DNA of 64,000 nucleotides from Balaenoptera acutorostrata (taxonomy: Eukaryota; Chordata; Mammalia; Artiodactyla; Balaenopteridae): NCBI RefSeq assembly GCF_949987535.1, contig NC_080067.1, positions 26,502,039-26,566,038 on the forward strand, given 5' to 3'. Position numbers and translations under genes: made by a program. Shown here piece after piece: positions 36,724 through 47,165 of the stretch; the first letter of the stretch is position 1; every line of letters starts with the position of its first letter. The notes beneath the pieces are model-generated. The model saw nothing but the letters and a program-made list of their open reading frames with translations, was not told the DNA's origin and ran no database searches.

Positions 36724-36894
36724 CCCCCAAACCAGCAGTTTTTGAAGAAATGCTTCACAACTTAGATTTCTGTGACATATTAGTGCTGGGAGGGGACTTG
36801 GACCCCAAACAGGAGTGCTTGGAGCTCAACCACAGTGAGCTCCACCAGCGACACCTGGACGCCACCAACTCCACGGCCGGCTACTCCATCTACG
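36724..36894 (+). CDS. CLSTN2: CLSTN2 exon, membrane-proximal ectodomain 3
   Basis: 171 nt, phase 1 to phase 1. Starts (A)PKPAVFEEMLHNLDFCDIL and ends DATNSTAGYSIY plus one base. The signature LDFCDILVLGGDLDP is well conserved in calsyntenin-2. Two N-glycosylation sequons are visible (NHS in LELNHSELH, NST in DATNSTAGY), fitting an extracellular segment. Acceptor CTTCCCACAG, donor CG|GTAAGG. The start gives five C after the AG, so an acceptor slip would be easy, but only 36724 keeps the frame. Confidence 0.96.
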
Positions 36895-37388
36895 GTAAGG
36901 CCGTGCTCTGTCCTGCACCCAGTGGTCCCTTCTCAGTGGCCTTGTCCAGGGAGTCATGAGTGTGATGGCAGCTCCACCTCCTGTGGAGGTGGGTCAGGAG
37001 GGAACTCTTGACCTCAAAGCGTGGACTTCTAGCCCCTCCTTTAGCAAGCTACTCCAGTGTCCTGGGGACTTGGCTCCCGTTCCACTCCTGGGGAAATCTG
37101 TAGAAACTAGGCAGGTGCCTGCTCTTATCATGTTTGATCTCAGCAAGTATTAAAGCAACATTTGGCAGATTGAGGCCAAACATTCTGGTCAGAGCCCAAT
37201 CTAGGTGGAAAGTCTGTGCTTCAGTTTAATTGGCTCCTTAGAATGTCTGCACTGGCATATTGTCTGCCCCTAAACACCCTGAGCCCTTACCCTCACCGAC
37301 TTCAGGAGACCCACACCTCCAGCAGCTGCAGCCTGTCTCCCCAGCCCCTCTTCTGCCTTCTTATGACAGGTGTGGTCTCTTGACACAG
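36895..37388 (+). other. CLSTN2: CLSTN2 intron, 494 bp
   Basis: GTAAGG to TTGACACAG. Unique sequence; I see no repeat or other feature in it. Confidence 0.85.
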
Positions 37389-37534
37389 GTGTGGGCTCCA
37401 TGAGCCGCTATGAGCAGGTGCTACGTCACATCCGCTACCGCAACTGGCGTCCAGCTGCCCTGGAGGCCCGGAGGTTCAGGATCAAGTGCTCGGAACTCAA
37501 TGGGCGCTACACTAGCAATGAGTTCAACTTGGAG
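37389..37534 (+). CDS. CLSTN2: CLSTN2 exon, membrane-proximal ectodomain 4
   Basis: 146 nt, entering in phase 1 and leaving in phase 0. Reads (G)VGSMSRYEQVLRHIRYRNW, with RFRIKCSELNGRYTSNEFNLE at its end. This is the last globular part of the ectodomain and is strongly conserved in the family. Acceptor TGACACAG, donor GAG|GTGAGT (strong). The short downstream intron has no in-frame stop, so the reading frame runs on into the next exon even if the intron is kept. Confidence 0.97.
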
Positions 37535-37663
37535 GTGAGTGAGTCCTGCAGTGGTGAGGGAAGCCCGGCCCGCCCATTCATTCACTTCGTTTATTCGGGA
37601 GAAATGGAGCCACTGGTCCACCTGCCACTCCCGGTCCACAGCATCTCTCCCTGCTCTTCTCAG
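37535..37663 (+). other. CLSTN2: CLSTN2 129-nt intron, in-frame and stop-free
   Basis: GTGAGT to CTCTTCTCAG, with both splice sites good. Its length is exactly 43 codons and the host frame has no stop through it, so retention would insert 43 residues rich in Ser and Pro with one Phe-Ile-His-Phe-Val-Tyr patch. No repeat inside. Normal splicing is the default reading. Confidence 0.9.
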
Positions 37664-37787
37664 GTCAGCGTCCTCCATGAGGTCAGAGTCTCAGACAAGG
37701 AGCACGTCAACCACCTCATCGTGCAGCCGCCCTTCCTCCAGTCTGTCCACCACCCGGAGTCCCAGACTAGCATCCAGCGCAGTTCAG
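37664..37787 (+). CDS. CLSTN2: CLSTN2 exon, juxtamembrane stalk
   Basis: 124 nt, phase 0 to phase 1. Starts VSVLHEVRVSDKEHVNHLIV and ends SVHHPESQTSIQRSS plus one base. It is the hydrophilic stalk just outside the membrane, where calsyntenins are cut by an ectodomain sheddase before gamma-secretase acts; His- and Ser-rich. Acceptor GCTCTTCTCAG, donor CAG|GTAAGT (near-perfect). Confidence 0.96.
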
Positions 37788-38569
37788 GTAAGTCACCTGG
37801 GAGGAGGGACCTCAGGACACCAGGTGCTGATTGTGACTCAAGACCGTCCACTCAACAGACAGTTAGGGTGCAGCAGCCAGAGGCGCCCAGAACTGAAGGA
37901 GGTGCCCGGCCGTGGAGAAGCTATGGGCCTGGCTCTGAGGCACTCACGGCCTCAGGAGGGAGCAGGTCAAGTACACAAGAAGTTATCAGAAATGTATAAT
38001 AGCACATGCTCTACAAAGGGCTGGGGTAAAATTTTGCAAGTCCTTTTAGACCCAACTCAAAGCTACATGCTGTATGTAGCCTTCCCTGAGCCCCTCACAC
38101 ATGCTCACACACACGTATGCACCATATTGCAAAGTCTCCCACGCTTACTTCTGTTCCAGTACCTTCCATATTGTCTCCCTATCTGGTGGGCACTTTGGTC
38201 TGTCCCGACTGAACTCCACAGTTTCTAGCTCTCGGGGGGAGGGGAAGGGGGCTGCCCTACACTTTGATGGAAAAAGCAAGAGATCAAAGAGAATGTGCAC
38301 TTATTGAGCACCTACTATGTGCCGCTGTGGAAATTCACATAGATGATTTCATTTGCTCCTCACAACTACCCATGGGATAGGAATGATGAAGTCTACTATA
38401 TAGATGAAAAAAGTGAAGCCCAGACAGAGTAAGGTTCCGACCCAGAGCTCTCCAACTGGGCAGTGTAGGGCCGATTTTAACCTACACGTGGATGTTTCAA
38501 TCGTGTTCCATCCCAAGGGTGAGCTAGTCGCTTGCTCACCACGTCCTGCGAATTCCTTCCTCATTGCAG
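37788..38569 (+). other. CLSTN2: CLSTN2 intron, 782 bp
   Basis: GTAAGT to CTCATTGCAG. The 3' half holds an antisense MIR (38290-38480). An in-frame ATG at 38404 inside the MIR runs open into the next exon. Remaining sequence is unique. Confidence 0.88.
38290..38480 (-). mobile_element. MIR SINE just before the transmembrane exon
   Basis: CACTTATTGAGCACCTACTA TGTGCC, TTTGCTCCTCACAACTACCC, TATATAGATGAAAAAAGTGA AGCCC: antisense MIR ending about 90 bp before the acceptor. Confidence 0.88.
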
Positions 38570-38754
38570 TGGTCCCGAGCATTGCCACGGTGGTCATCAT
38601 CATCTCCGTGTGCATGCTGGTGTTTGTCGTGGCCATGGGCATGTACCGGGTCCGGATCGCCCACCAGCACTTCACCCAGGAGTCTGAGGCTGCCAAGGAA
38701 GCCGAGATGGATTGGGACGATTCGTCACTTACTATCACGGTCAACCCCATGGAG
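38570..38754 (+). CDS. CLSTN2: CLSTN2 exon, transmembrane helix and WD1 motif
   Basis: 185 nt, phase 1 to phase 0. Reads VVPSIATVVIIISVCMLVFV, then VAMGMYRVRIAHQHF, giving one transmembrane helix of about 22 residues followed by a basic stop-transfer stretch (YRVRIAHQH). The cytoplasmic side has EMDWDDSSLTI, the first of the two WDDS motifs that in calsyntenins/alcadeins bind kinesin light chain. It ends NPME, the start of the NP motif linked to X11/Mint binding. Acceptor CTCATTGCAG; donor GAG|GTAACA, weak at +5. Reading on would add about 51 residues before a stop near 38907 and lose the second WD motif. Confidence 0.98.
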
Positions 38755-39174
38755 GTAACAATCCTCCCGCGGGGGCTGGGAGCTCAGAGCGGGATGCTTC
38801 TCCCCCACCCAGCTCCATCCTTCCTGTGGCAGAAGCCCTGCCCAGCTAGCCCAGCCCCACTGGTCCTTCCCTTCTCTGGGCTCCTCCAGCCCTCTCAACC
38901 TGCATGAGCCACACTTACCCACCAAATGCATTCACTGCTTAAAAACGTGGGAATTGCTCTCACCCAGCAAACAAAACCAGACATTTCTTAAGGCAAGCAG
39001 TCATGTGGTGTCTGTCCCTGGCCTCCCCCGTAGTATTTAGCTCAGAGCTGACTCACTCTCAGGGACTCAGTATTGAATTTTTGATTAGCTACCAGTATAA
39101 ATTAGTTGGCTTTGCTCCATCTGCCTGCAGAACTCACTTAAAGACTCAGAATATGTTAATACAAAAACCCAAAG

Positions 39175-39390
39175 GTAATACCTGCCATTTATTGAGCCCC
39201 CATCATGCCAGCACTGCACGGGGTCCTCAATACGCACCACCTCACTTAATCTTCCCAGCAACCTGTGACGTGGGAGTCACCCTCCTCATTCACCAAGGTA
39301 GGACCAACTCAGAGAGGGAAAGTAAAGTACTCAAACTCCCAGAGCTGGTAATGGCACCACCAGTATGCAAACTCACGCCTGTCTGATTCT
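39175..39390 (-). mobile_element. MIR SINE
   Basis: CTGCCATTTATTGAGCCCCC, CACCTCACTTAATCTTCCCA and CCAGAGCTGGTAATGGCACC: antisense MIR. Confidence 0.87.
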
Positions 39391-39869
39391 AAAGTTATCT
39401 TTCCAGTTGGCCATCAGCCCCCAGAATCCACCCATGAGTGTCCAAATGCCCCTGGTCTGGACATACGACTATCAAGAAAAGCCGCTTCTGTCGGGCCCTT
39501 TGGTCTGCCCATGGCTGCTGGGTGGGGGGAAAGGCAGGAGTAAGAAAGCGAGGGAGTCAATGGCCATCAGGAGGAGTCACTGAGGAATGAAAAGAAAAGT
39601 ATCCCAGCCAGTCCCCAGTTTCCCCGCCTCACCTGGCCTCCTGCTCCAACTTCAGAGCCGGCGTGCCAATGCAGGTCAGCTCGTCCCAGCGTGTGCTGTA
39701 GGTATAGGGCTGAGCGCACCACTGTGCGGACCCCAGCATTTCCACCTTCAAAGAGCTGAGCCTTGGGCCTAGGAGGCAAGATCATGATGCCTGGAGCAGT
39801 CTGAGTACCCGGCCAGAGCGTGCTCACCAAGGGCTAACCTGGCGATGCCTGCAGTCAGTGAAGCGTGAG

Positions 39870-39990
39870 CAGGGAGAACCTTTGGGGCTGTCCAGGGAAG
39901 ATTTCTTGGAGCCTAAGAGAGGCCTTGAAGAATGAGTAGGATCTGGGGGAGGCAAAGGTAGAAGAGAAAACACTCCAGAGATGGGATGTA
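39870..39990 (-). mobile_element. L2 LINE fragment
   Basis: GAGGCCTTGAAGAATGAGTA GG and ACACTCCAGAGATGGGATG follow the antisense L2 order. Confidence 0.55.
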
Positions 39991-40681
39991 ACCAAGCATG
40001 GTCTCACATCTTTTATGGCTGCTTTATGAACTCAAAACATAAATCCAGAAATAAGATTTGACTGGAATTGCCAGAAAGCTGGGGGGAGATGGAGGGGACT
40101 GGAAAAGCGTGGGGTAGAGCTTGAGGACATAAGTCCGGGGGTGAGGGGCAGGTGTGGAAAATGAGGACCGTGAACTTTGTCCTTCTGAAAGGAGTATTTT
40201 TGAGGGGCGGCACACCTGAGTCTTGGCTTAGAAGACCTTCTGCTCCCAGAGACATGATTTTCCCACCTGGAAGAGGGGTACAAGCTTAAATGCTATCCTC
40301 GCATTGAGAAGCAAGTCACTAAAGACTTGGAAACCTATGTAGATAGGTTTCAGAAATGCCAGAAAACAAACTTTGGCCCGAAAGCATCGCTGAATGATGA
40401 ATGGGATCGGCTTAAATGTCCAATGTTTAAAACACAACGATTTACCTTGAGTTTGTGTTTTGGAATTTGCCATTGCTTGTCTTTGTCCTTAGCCCTCCGA
40501 TTGGTCTTTCACCAAAGGACTTCCCTTCCAGAAAGCCCATCTCCCGGCCCAAGGGTTTAGCATCAAGGGAAGGAGTTCCAAGGGGCCCTAAATGTCTCCT
40601 TAATGGAGGGAGAAACTTAAGCTCCAGCGTGGCTTCCGTTTGATCCCTGATGAGCGTTTCCCTTCTCTCCCTGCCATCCAG

Positions 40682-40876
40682 AAACACGGAGCCCCGGGGC
40701 GTGGGGAAGATGAGACCGAGGAAGAGGAGGAGGAGGAAGACCTAAGCTCGAGCAGCAGCGACTCCGAGGGCAGTGGCGAGGAGGAGGAGGAGGACGGGGT
40801 GGGCAGGGGCAGACACGGGCAGAGCGGAGCCAGGCAAGCCCAGCTGGAGTGGGACGACTCCACCCTCCCCTACTAG
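40682..40876 (+). CDS. CLSTN2: CLSTN2 last coding exon, acidic tail and WD2 motif
   Basis: 195 nt including TAG at 40874-40876 (64 residues). Starts KHGAPGRGEDETEEEEEEED, then a serine run (LSSSSSDSEGSG), a second Glu run (EEEEED), a Gly/Arg stretch (GVGRGRHGQSGARQ) and the C-terminal AQLEWDDSTLPY. The second WDDS motif and the acidic block are the cytoplasmic signature of calsyntenins: kinesin-1 cargo adaptor, with the acidic block proposed to bind calcium. The acidic blocks are GAG/GAA repeats and may vary in length. Acceptor CTGCCATCCAG. Confidence 0.98.
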   Translation, partial: KHGAPGRGEDETEEEEEEEDLSSSSSDSEGSGEEEEEDGVGRGRHGQSGARQAQLEWDDSTLPY

Positions 40877-42574
40877 TGCCCGGCTGTCTGCGCCCGCCCA
40901 CGTGTCCCTTCTGGAAGCCCCGCCCCGATGTACGCCCCAGCCTATCACGTCGCCTCTGATTTCTATGACAGGTCCCGGCAGGCCTTCCCCAGCATCCTGG
41001 AACCCACCCTTTACGCCTTGGGTACTCCCAGCTCTGGGGCGGTTCTCAGAAGCCCAGCGTCATCCTCCCTGGGGACTTCAGGGGGGACTTTGTCCTGTGG
41101 CCCCCACTTCTCTTGCCCTGGGCTCACCCAGCAGCCTGTCAGTGGATCCGTGGGTACCGTGTTTGCTCTTCCCTGCAGGGGAGAAGGTCAGCCTTTCTGT
41201 CGCTCCCCTACCTGGGCTCCCAGGGCCCTGAGGTTCCAACCCACCGTGCAGGCACTGACTCCGCGGTGTCTCCACACCGACCATCAGGTTCTTCGCACCT
41301 GACTCTCCAGGCTGCTTCCTACAAGCAGGATGGTCAGACTCCACACACCCGAGGTCTAAGTCCTCAACGCTTCAAAGGGACGTCCGTACCGAGGTGGAAT
41401 TAAGTTTGCAGGGAAAGGTTCGCCTAGGCTTCCCCCGCTGCTCCCCACCGCCACACACACGTGCTCTCCCATTTTGGAGAGCCTTTCCCTTTGTCCTTTT
41501 TGCGGCCACAGAAGCTCATATGAAAAGTCCGAAACCAAGAACAGGCCCTTGGCCACAGCAGGGCCTGGTTCCAGCCAAAGTTCTCTGAGAACCTGCCTTC
41601 CTGGCAGCCGCTGAGACCCACGGTGCTGCCCTGCTGGGAGCTCCCACCACACGACACCATGAGAGCCAGGAAGCACTGCACATAGCCACTGCCCTGGGTG
41701 ACAGCTGTGACAAGCCTACAGCCAGGGACCAGAAGGAAGGGCTTCATGGTGGACGCAGAGCTGGGTGACAGGGGTGGCTGGGCTCTCCCGGGCCAGAGGG
41801 AGACCCCAAGGTTGACAAGGCTCTCACTGTCTAGTCTTAGGGTCCCTCGTCCCCTAGTTCACAGTTTTGCCTCTTGAGAAGATACACTCCTCTTGGATGT
41901 TTTGGAACAAGCATGAACAGCGCTGAGTCTAAAATAAGAGTTTGGAGATTTAACTGCTAGAAATTAGAAGCATCTTTGCCATAATAACAGCTTCTTTCTT
42001 CTTCTCAGAAAAGGAGCAATGCTTTGGGTGGAGGGCAAATATATCCAAAAACCATTTCCTTCTTTTCTTCTTCTTTGTTTTAATAAGGAAACCTTTTCCA
42101 TCTCCATCTTAACATGGACACTTTCGGAGGAGAAGTGTTGCTATAGTAACTGGTCTGTGATCTTTTCTGGCCGAGAGCATAGCAGGCAAGAGCTAGGGCT
42201 GTTCGAGGACTTCCATGAGGCTCTAAGAACGTCTTTGTTTCGAATCTCTTGGGCTTTTTTTGTCCTCAGTATGTATGATCCGTCCCCTCTCTCCCCTACC
42301 CCAACCCCCAGCCCATCCCGTACTGGCACGGACACAGAGCTGGTCCCAAGGCACAGGGTATTCAGGTTCAAAAGAAGGTTCGGAATCTGTTTATCCTACT
42401 CCCTGTGTCAGAGAGACACAGCTACTCTCCTACTCAGAGAGAGCTTAGGAAGGGGGACCACCATCCATGTCTTTTAGTCTGACCTCCACCCAGTGAGGAT
42501 CCGTGACAGGTCTTTGCAACCTTCTGATTTGAGGAAACCACCTTAGGCAGCCTTTTCCTTCGCCTAAAGTGTTT

Positions 42575-42760
42575 TTTGCATCTGTTTCCTCCTTTGAGCC
42601 TCACAATAATCCCATGAGGGAGTGGGGAACGCCTGTTGTTAGACCCATTTTCATGACGAGTAAACTGAGGTTCAGAGATTCAACATCTTGCTCAGAGTCG
42701 TTCCGAGGCATAGACAAGACGGGACTCCCCACTCCTGGCCCAGTGTCTACCACCCTGATT
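42575..42760 (-). mobile_element. MIR SINE in 3' UTR
   Basis: GAGCCTCACAATAATCCCAT GAGG, GACGAGTAAACTGAGGTTCA and GAGTCGTTCCGAGGCATAGA: antisense MIR. Confidence 0.8.
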
Positions 42761-42769
42761 CTACCTATT

Positions 42770-42960
42770 CTTATTCACGCAGCTAACAGGCATTGCTGAG
42801 GACCTACTACGTGCTAAGCGCTCTACCAGCAGCTGTGGGAAAGGGAGAAAGCGGAAGAAGCTCCTCCCTCAGAGGACTTGATAGGTGCAGAGGAGAAACA
42901 GTCAGGCATAGAAATCATATAAGAGACAAATGCAGAGGGAGGGAGAGGAGAAGTCACAGG
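42770..42960 (-). mobile_element. L2 LINE fragment in 3' UTR
   Basis: CATTGCTGAGGACCTACTAC GTGC, then TCCCTCAGAGGACTTGATAG and AACAGTCAGGCATAGAAATC: antisense L2 3' end. Confidence 0.6.
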
Positions 42961-44445
42961 AAGAAGAGGGACACATTCGCAAACTCTACCCATGCTCTGA
43001 TTTTCCCCTCCTTAGAAAAGACACTGGCAGAAGTTTGGGGTTTTATATTCATTGAATGGAAATAGACACCTCTGTGAATTTTCCCAGTCAAATAGCCCTT
43101 TTCTATCAGGCAGGGTCTGCACATCTACAAGGAGAAAATCTTGGATTTTGAGTCCTCACAGTCCCCTTAGTTAAATAAAAAGAGACTTTTTAGCCGGGCA
43201 TTTAGGAGCTAACAGAATTCTTCCAAAATTAAGGCAGTAAAATGAGTACTGTATTTATAGGTTTAAAGCCAATTCTTTTAGAATTGGATTTTGATTTAAA
43301 ATATTTAAGTCCGGTGTTCATGCGAGTGCTTTCTTCTGCTAGGTCTTTCGGTCTGGCTGCGGTGGGGAAGGTGGTCTGGTGCCCTCCACCTGCCTGCTAT
43401 GGCTACACCACTTATTCACGGCTCAGTGAGCTGCTTGGGGCATGTGAAACCATTTCGTGGGTTTTTCAGGGCTGGGGGAGGCGGGGGGAGGGAACAGGTG
43501 AAAGTGGAGCTTGGCCAGGGCAGCAGAGTTGATTCATTTGTGACTGGACTCATATGTAGAGAAACAATGGGGTCAAGTCCCCTTGTTTCCCATCGAGCCC
43601 TTTCCATTAACTCCTGCCGTGGGAGGTCAGCCTGCATGCCAGCCCCAAGGACAAGGCACTTGAAGTGATGCTGCAGGGTCAGTGGGCACTTATCGTGTTC
43701 CCAGCACCCTGCTCAGCGCCATGGGTGAGAACAAGAAGGGGCGACTATATAAAAGTAGCAGAAGCTTCGGGGAGTATCCAGGTGAGTGGTGAGTAATGTG
43801 ATCTGCCCTCTCGCAGAGATTCTAACCACAGGTGGAAAATGCCATTCACAAGCCCAGCGTCGTCCAGGCTCCATCTGCTGGCATCTGGGAACCAAAACTC
43901 CCAGGTGGCCAGATCCCCTGTGGCTTCTCACCCAGACATCAGCAGCAGTACATGTACACTTGCACCAGGGGGAACAGCTGACCAGTTTGGCCAGAGGCCA
44001 GACCAGTGCTTGTTTTGCCAGGTGGATGACCAGATCCGGCTCTCTGGAGGTTGAAAATACATAGGCGGGAACCTCTCACATGACTCAGGTGACAGGGAGG
44101 AAGCGAAAGAGGAGCTTGAGGTGGAAGAAGCCAGTACAGAATGAGTTGCCCTTGAGGAGTAAAGCAATCAGCTAGTTGGTCATGAGACTTAAAGAACAAG
44201 AAAAGTACATTCTAGTAGGTTTAATCAAATGCTATAAATCTGACCAAGGCCCCAGTTCACCCAGCTACCAAAAACGTGAGTGGGTTCTGCTTTCACCACC
44301 TCTTTCTTGAATGTACACAGCCATGCTATCAAGCAGGGCTTAGCCCACCCAGCTCTGCTTGTAGCAAGGGCTGTGCCTGGCGGACCTGGACCCTGCAGGG
44401 AGATGGGCTCCTGAAGGGGAAGCAATGTCCTCTGTTCCTATACAA

Positions 44446-44803
44446 CAGGGACTGGCAAACTTCACCTGTAAAGATCCAGTTAGTAAATACTTCAGGCTTT
44501 GCAGGCCATATGATCTCTGTAGCAGGTATTCGACCCTGCCACGGTAGCATGAAATGAGCCATGGACAATATGCTTAAATGAATGGATATGGCTATATTTC
44601 CCAAAAAACTTTATTTATGAACACTAAAAAGAAGCAGGCAATTTGAATTCATATTGTTATCACATGTCACAAAATTTTATGACTCTTTTGATTTTTATTT
44701 TCAAGCATTTAAAAATGGAGAAATCTTTCTGAGCCCACTGGCCTTTCAAAAACTAGCAGCCGGCCAGATTTTGCCCAGGGGCCATGGTTTGCACACCTCA
44801 ACC
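44446..44803. mobile_element. hAT (MER-type) non-autonomous DNA transposon
   Basis: Begins CAGGGACTGGCAAACTTCAC and ends GCCATGGTTTGCACACCTCA, giving imperfect terminal inverted repeats (GGCAAACT / GGTTTGC). Internal text TTCAGGCTTTGCAGGCCATA, TGATCTCTGTAGCAGGTATT, AAAACTTTATTTATGAACAC and CGGCCAGATTTTGCCCAGGG matches a familiar Charlie-group MER element whose exact name I cannot fix. Confidence 0.8.
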
Positions 44804-45924
44804 ATGTGTGTGGGGAAAGCAGCCTTCCAGCTGCCAAGGGAAAGCAGATTACTATCTTAGGCCCTCCCATCAGCTACCCAGTGGTCTTTGCCTCCAAAAT
44901 AAACAGCAAATAACACCACAGTCCTTAATTAAGCAGTTTTTAAAATCCATGTTCCAGGGGGAAAAACAAAACCAAAACCAAAACCAAAAAATACTTATTG
45001 CTCGTTGAATTGCCTCAAACGCAGGCAAGCATTCCTCAAGAACTGAAAGGCTTGGGTCCAGGAACCTGCTGACCGCGGAGTACAAACCCCACTGAGCTAA
45101 GGGCTAGCTCCCAGGCCCAGGGCCTTCCCCCAATGACTCAGCCCATAATGATTTCTAAGCAGGAATGTTCATTATTTCAGACTGATTTCCATTCAGCCCT
45201 GCTCATGCCATCACTCTAAAAATGATCTAAAAGTCTTGTGACCGTTTGAATCAATACAGCATAATCAGTAGAAAGCCTGCCCCAGCACACTTCAAAATTA
45301 GCATTCTTCTTGGCTGTAGGATTCAATTTTAGCCAAAGGAGGACTTTTTTCTTAACCGTCCTCTCATTTAAATTAACCAAATCAGTTTTACAAAAAAGTG
45401 AGAGAGCTGGTCTAATCCTCTGAAAAAATTTACCAGTGCAAAGTAGACGCTTTTCAGGGAAGATCATTCTGAGGCCTTTGGGGGATCCCCAAAGCCTCCT
45501 GCCATGTACTCTGGCAGGCTACGGATGCTACACCATTCTCTAGCTGCATCAGACATTTATCGAGGCTGACAAGCCAAAGCCCTGGGCACAATTTAATTTT
45601 CATAGAACCACTTTCCGTTGTCCAGCTGTAGGCAAAGGAAATGAGTAATGAAAGTTTTGAAGTCTACTCCAGCACCTTCATTTCCCTGCCTTTATTTGCT
45701 TTACTTTATGCATTTATTCAGTACCTGCTTTATAGATCTTGCTCTAGTTTTCCTTTGGGCACCAACCAGAAAGAAGAGTTAGTTGACTTGGTAAGAAGTG
45801 GGTTAGAAGCCAAACTTGACTATCCCAGGGAGACAAAAAGAGACAGAAGATGTCACCTCCACCAGCACCCCAGAAAGCAATCAGACACCCCCTGTATGCC
45901 ATCAGTGAACAGATGGGATTCCGT

Positions 45925-46075
45925 GTTTGCAGCTCTGTTCAATGTAATTCAGCAAACCCTTGCTCAGCGCCCGTGGTGTGCCACAGCCGGTGCCGGGAAC
46001 GGGGAAGGGAGGACGGATGAGTCGTGACCCTGCCCGTGAGGATCTCCTAGTCTTGCAAGCTGCTGGAATGTTCCC
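45925..46075 (-). mobile_element. L2 LINE fragment in 3' UTR
   Basis: TTCAGCAAACCCTTGCTCAG, GTGGTGTGCCACAGCCGGTG and GATCTCCTAGTCTTGCAAGC: antisense L2 3' end. Confidence 0.6.
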
Positions 46076-46380
46076 TCTGCCCTGCCGGAGGCTGTCTGTG
46101 AGCAGTCAGGACTGGGGGGACAGAAGTTTGGGGTTGGGAGAGGGGGGATAACTTGCTCTGGCAGTTCTCCACCCCAAGTCAGGTGGTAGGTGTGATTCTG
46201 GGAGCCCTGCCACACATTGCTGAGGCCAAGTGGAGCAGGCAGTGCTTCCCTATGCGTTTCTTAATTCCACTGCAGGCTGACTCGGTTCACCTGTTGAGGG
46301 AAGACAGTCACCCTGCCTATGGGGCAGAAATAACATGGCCGAGGGCTAGGATTCAGTGAGAGCAGCCAAAGGAAGCTCTT

Positions 46381-46780
46381 TTTTTGGGAGGGATTTTTTT
46401 TTTTTTTATTCAAACAGAAAGTCACAAAAATTATAATCATCCTCATCAGTTCACTCAGTCCCATGGAATTAATTTTTTTTATCTTGATCTTTTGTTAGCA
46501 CTTTTATGAATTCATCAGTTTTCCATTAGAGTTCTGAAAATGCTTATTCATTCAGTTCAGCAGTATAGTCAGTTACCAGAAACCTGTACTTGTCAGAGTC
46601 TTTTCCATGAACTCCTTGAAGATGAAACTTTTTATAGGAACATTTTTGCGAAAGCATCAGAGTACACCCAGAACTGTCTGTAAATGACAAAAGACAAAAA
46701 TGACCACAGTTAAAGATTTGATGAAAGTTCATAATAATGCAATTGACAAGGAAATTCAGTTATTTCTGAGATATACATTT
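46381..46780 (-). pseudogene. truncated retrocopy of an unidentified transcript, antisense in CLSTN2 3' UTR
   Basis: On the minus strand this 400-bp insertion ends with AATAAA merging into an A-rich tail (plus-strand T-runs at 46381-46412). It is flanked by direct repeats CAAAGGAAGCTCTT (46367-46380) and CAAAGGAAGTTCTT (46781-46794), 13 of 14 identical, so it was inserted by L1-type retrotransposition. The minus strand has an open frame ending near 46544, with last residues KDSDKYRFLVTDYTAELNE, then a 3' UTR-like stretch. Upstream of that frame is CTTTTGTCATTTACAG, which looks like a 3' splice acceptor, so the copied RNA may have kept part of an intron. Parent gene not recognised. Confidence 0.7.
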
Positions 46781-46974
46781 CAAAGGAAGTTCTTACATAC
46801 CAAGAGCAGGCAGCCAGACATCGGAAGTTAGGAAGGGTAGCCCAGATCCAGGGACCAGCAATGAAGGCCCACAGCCATGGAACAGCCTGAGTGAGCGAGC
46901 ACCTCGGAGGCCCCAGGCCAGAGCTGGAGAGGGAAGCAGGGCTGACTCCGGAGGACCCGCTGCGGGTTCACACC

Positions 46975-47165
46975 CCACCCTGTGGAACCCAGGTTCTCAA
47001 GGTATCCTTGGACCAGAGCAGCAGCAGCACCTGGGAACAAATGAGAAATACAAATTCTCGCGCCCCGCTCAAGACCTGCTGAACCAGAAACTGGGGGTGG
47101 GGTCCAGCATCTGTGTTTCAACGAGCTCTCTGATTCTGAAGCAAACTAAGGTTTGAAAACCACGG
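46975..47165 (+). mobile_element. MER20-like hAT element
   Basis: GGTTCTCAAGGTATCCTTGG ACCAG, CAGCAGCACCTGGGAACAAA, GAAATACAAATTCTCGCGCC, AACCAGAAACTGGGGGTGGG, and end GGTTTGAAAACCAC pairing with the start. Confidence 0.82.

Larger units (their letters stand above)
38755..40681 (+). other. CLSTN2: CLSTN2 last intron, 1.9 kb
   Basis: GTAACA to CTGCCATCCAG. Holds a MIR (39175-39390) and an L2 fragment (39870-39990). 38755-39170 and 40000-40680 are unique, with nothing recognised. Confidence 0.87.

Noticed and set aside
37539..38228. 229-codon + strand frame overlapping two CLSTN2 exons
   Set aside because: It is in a different frame from calsyntenin over the exon at 37664-37787; a shadow of GC-rich coding sequence.
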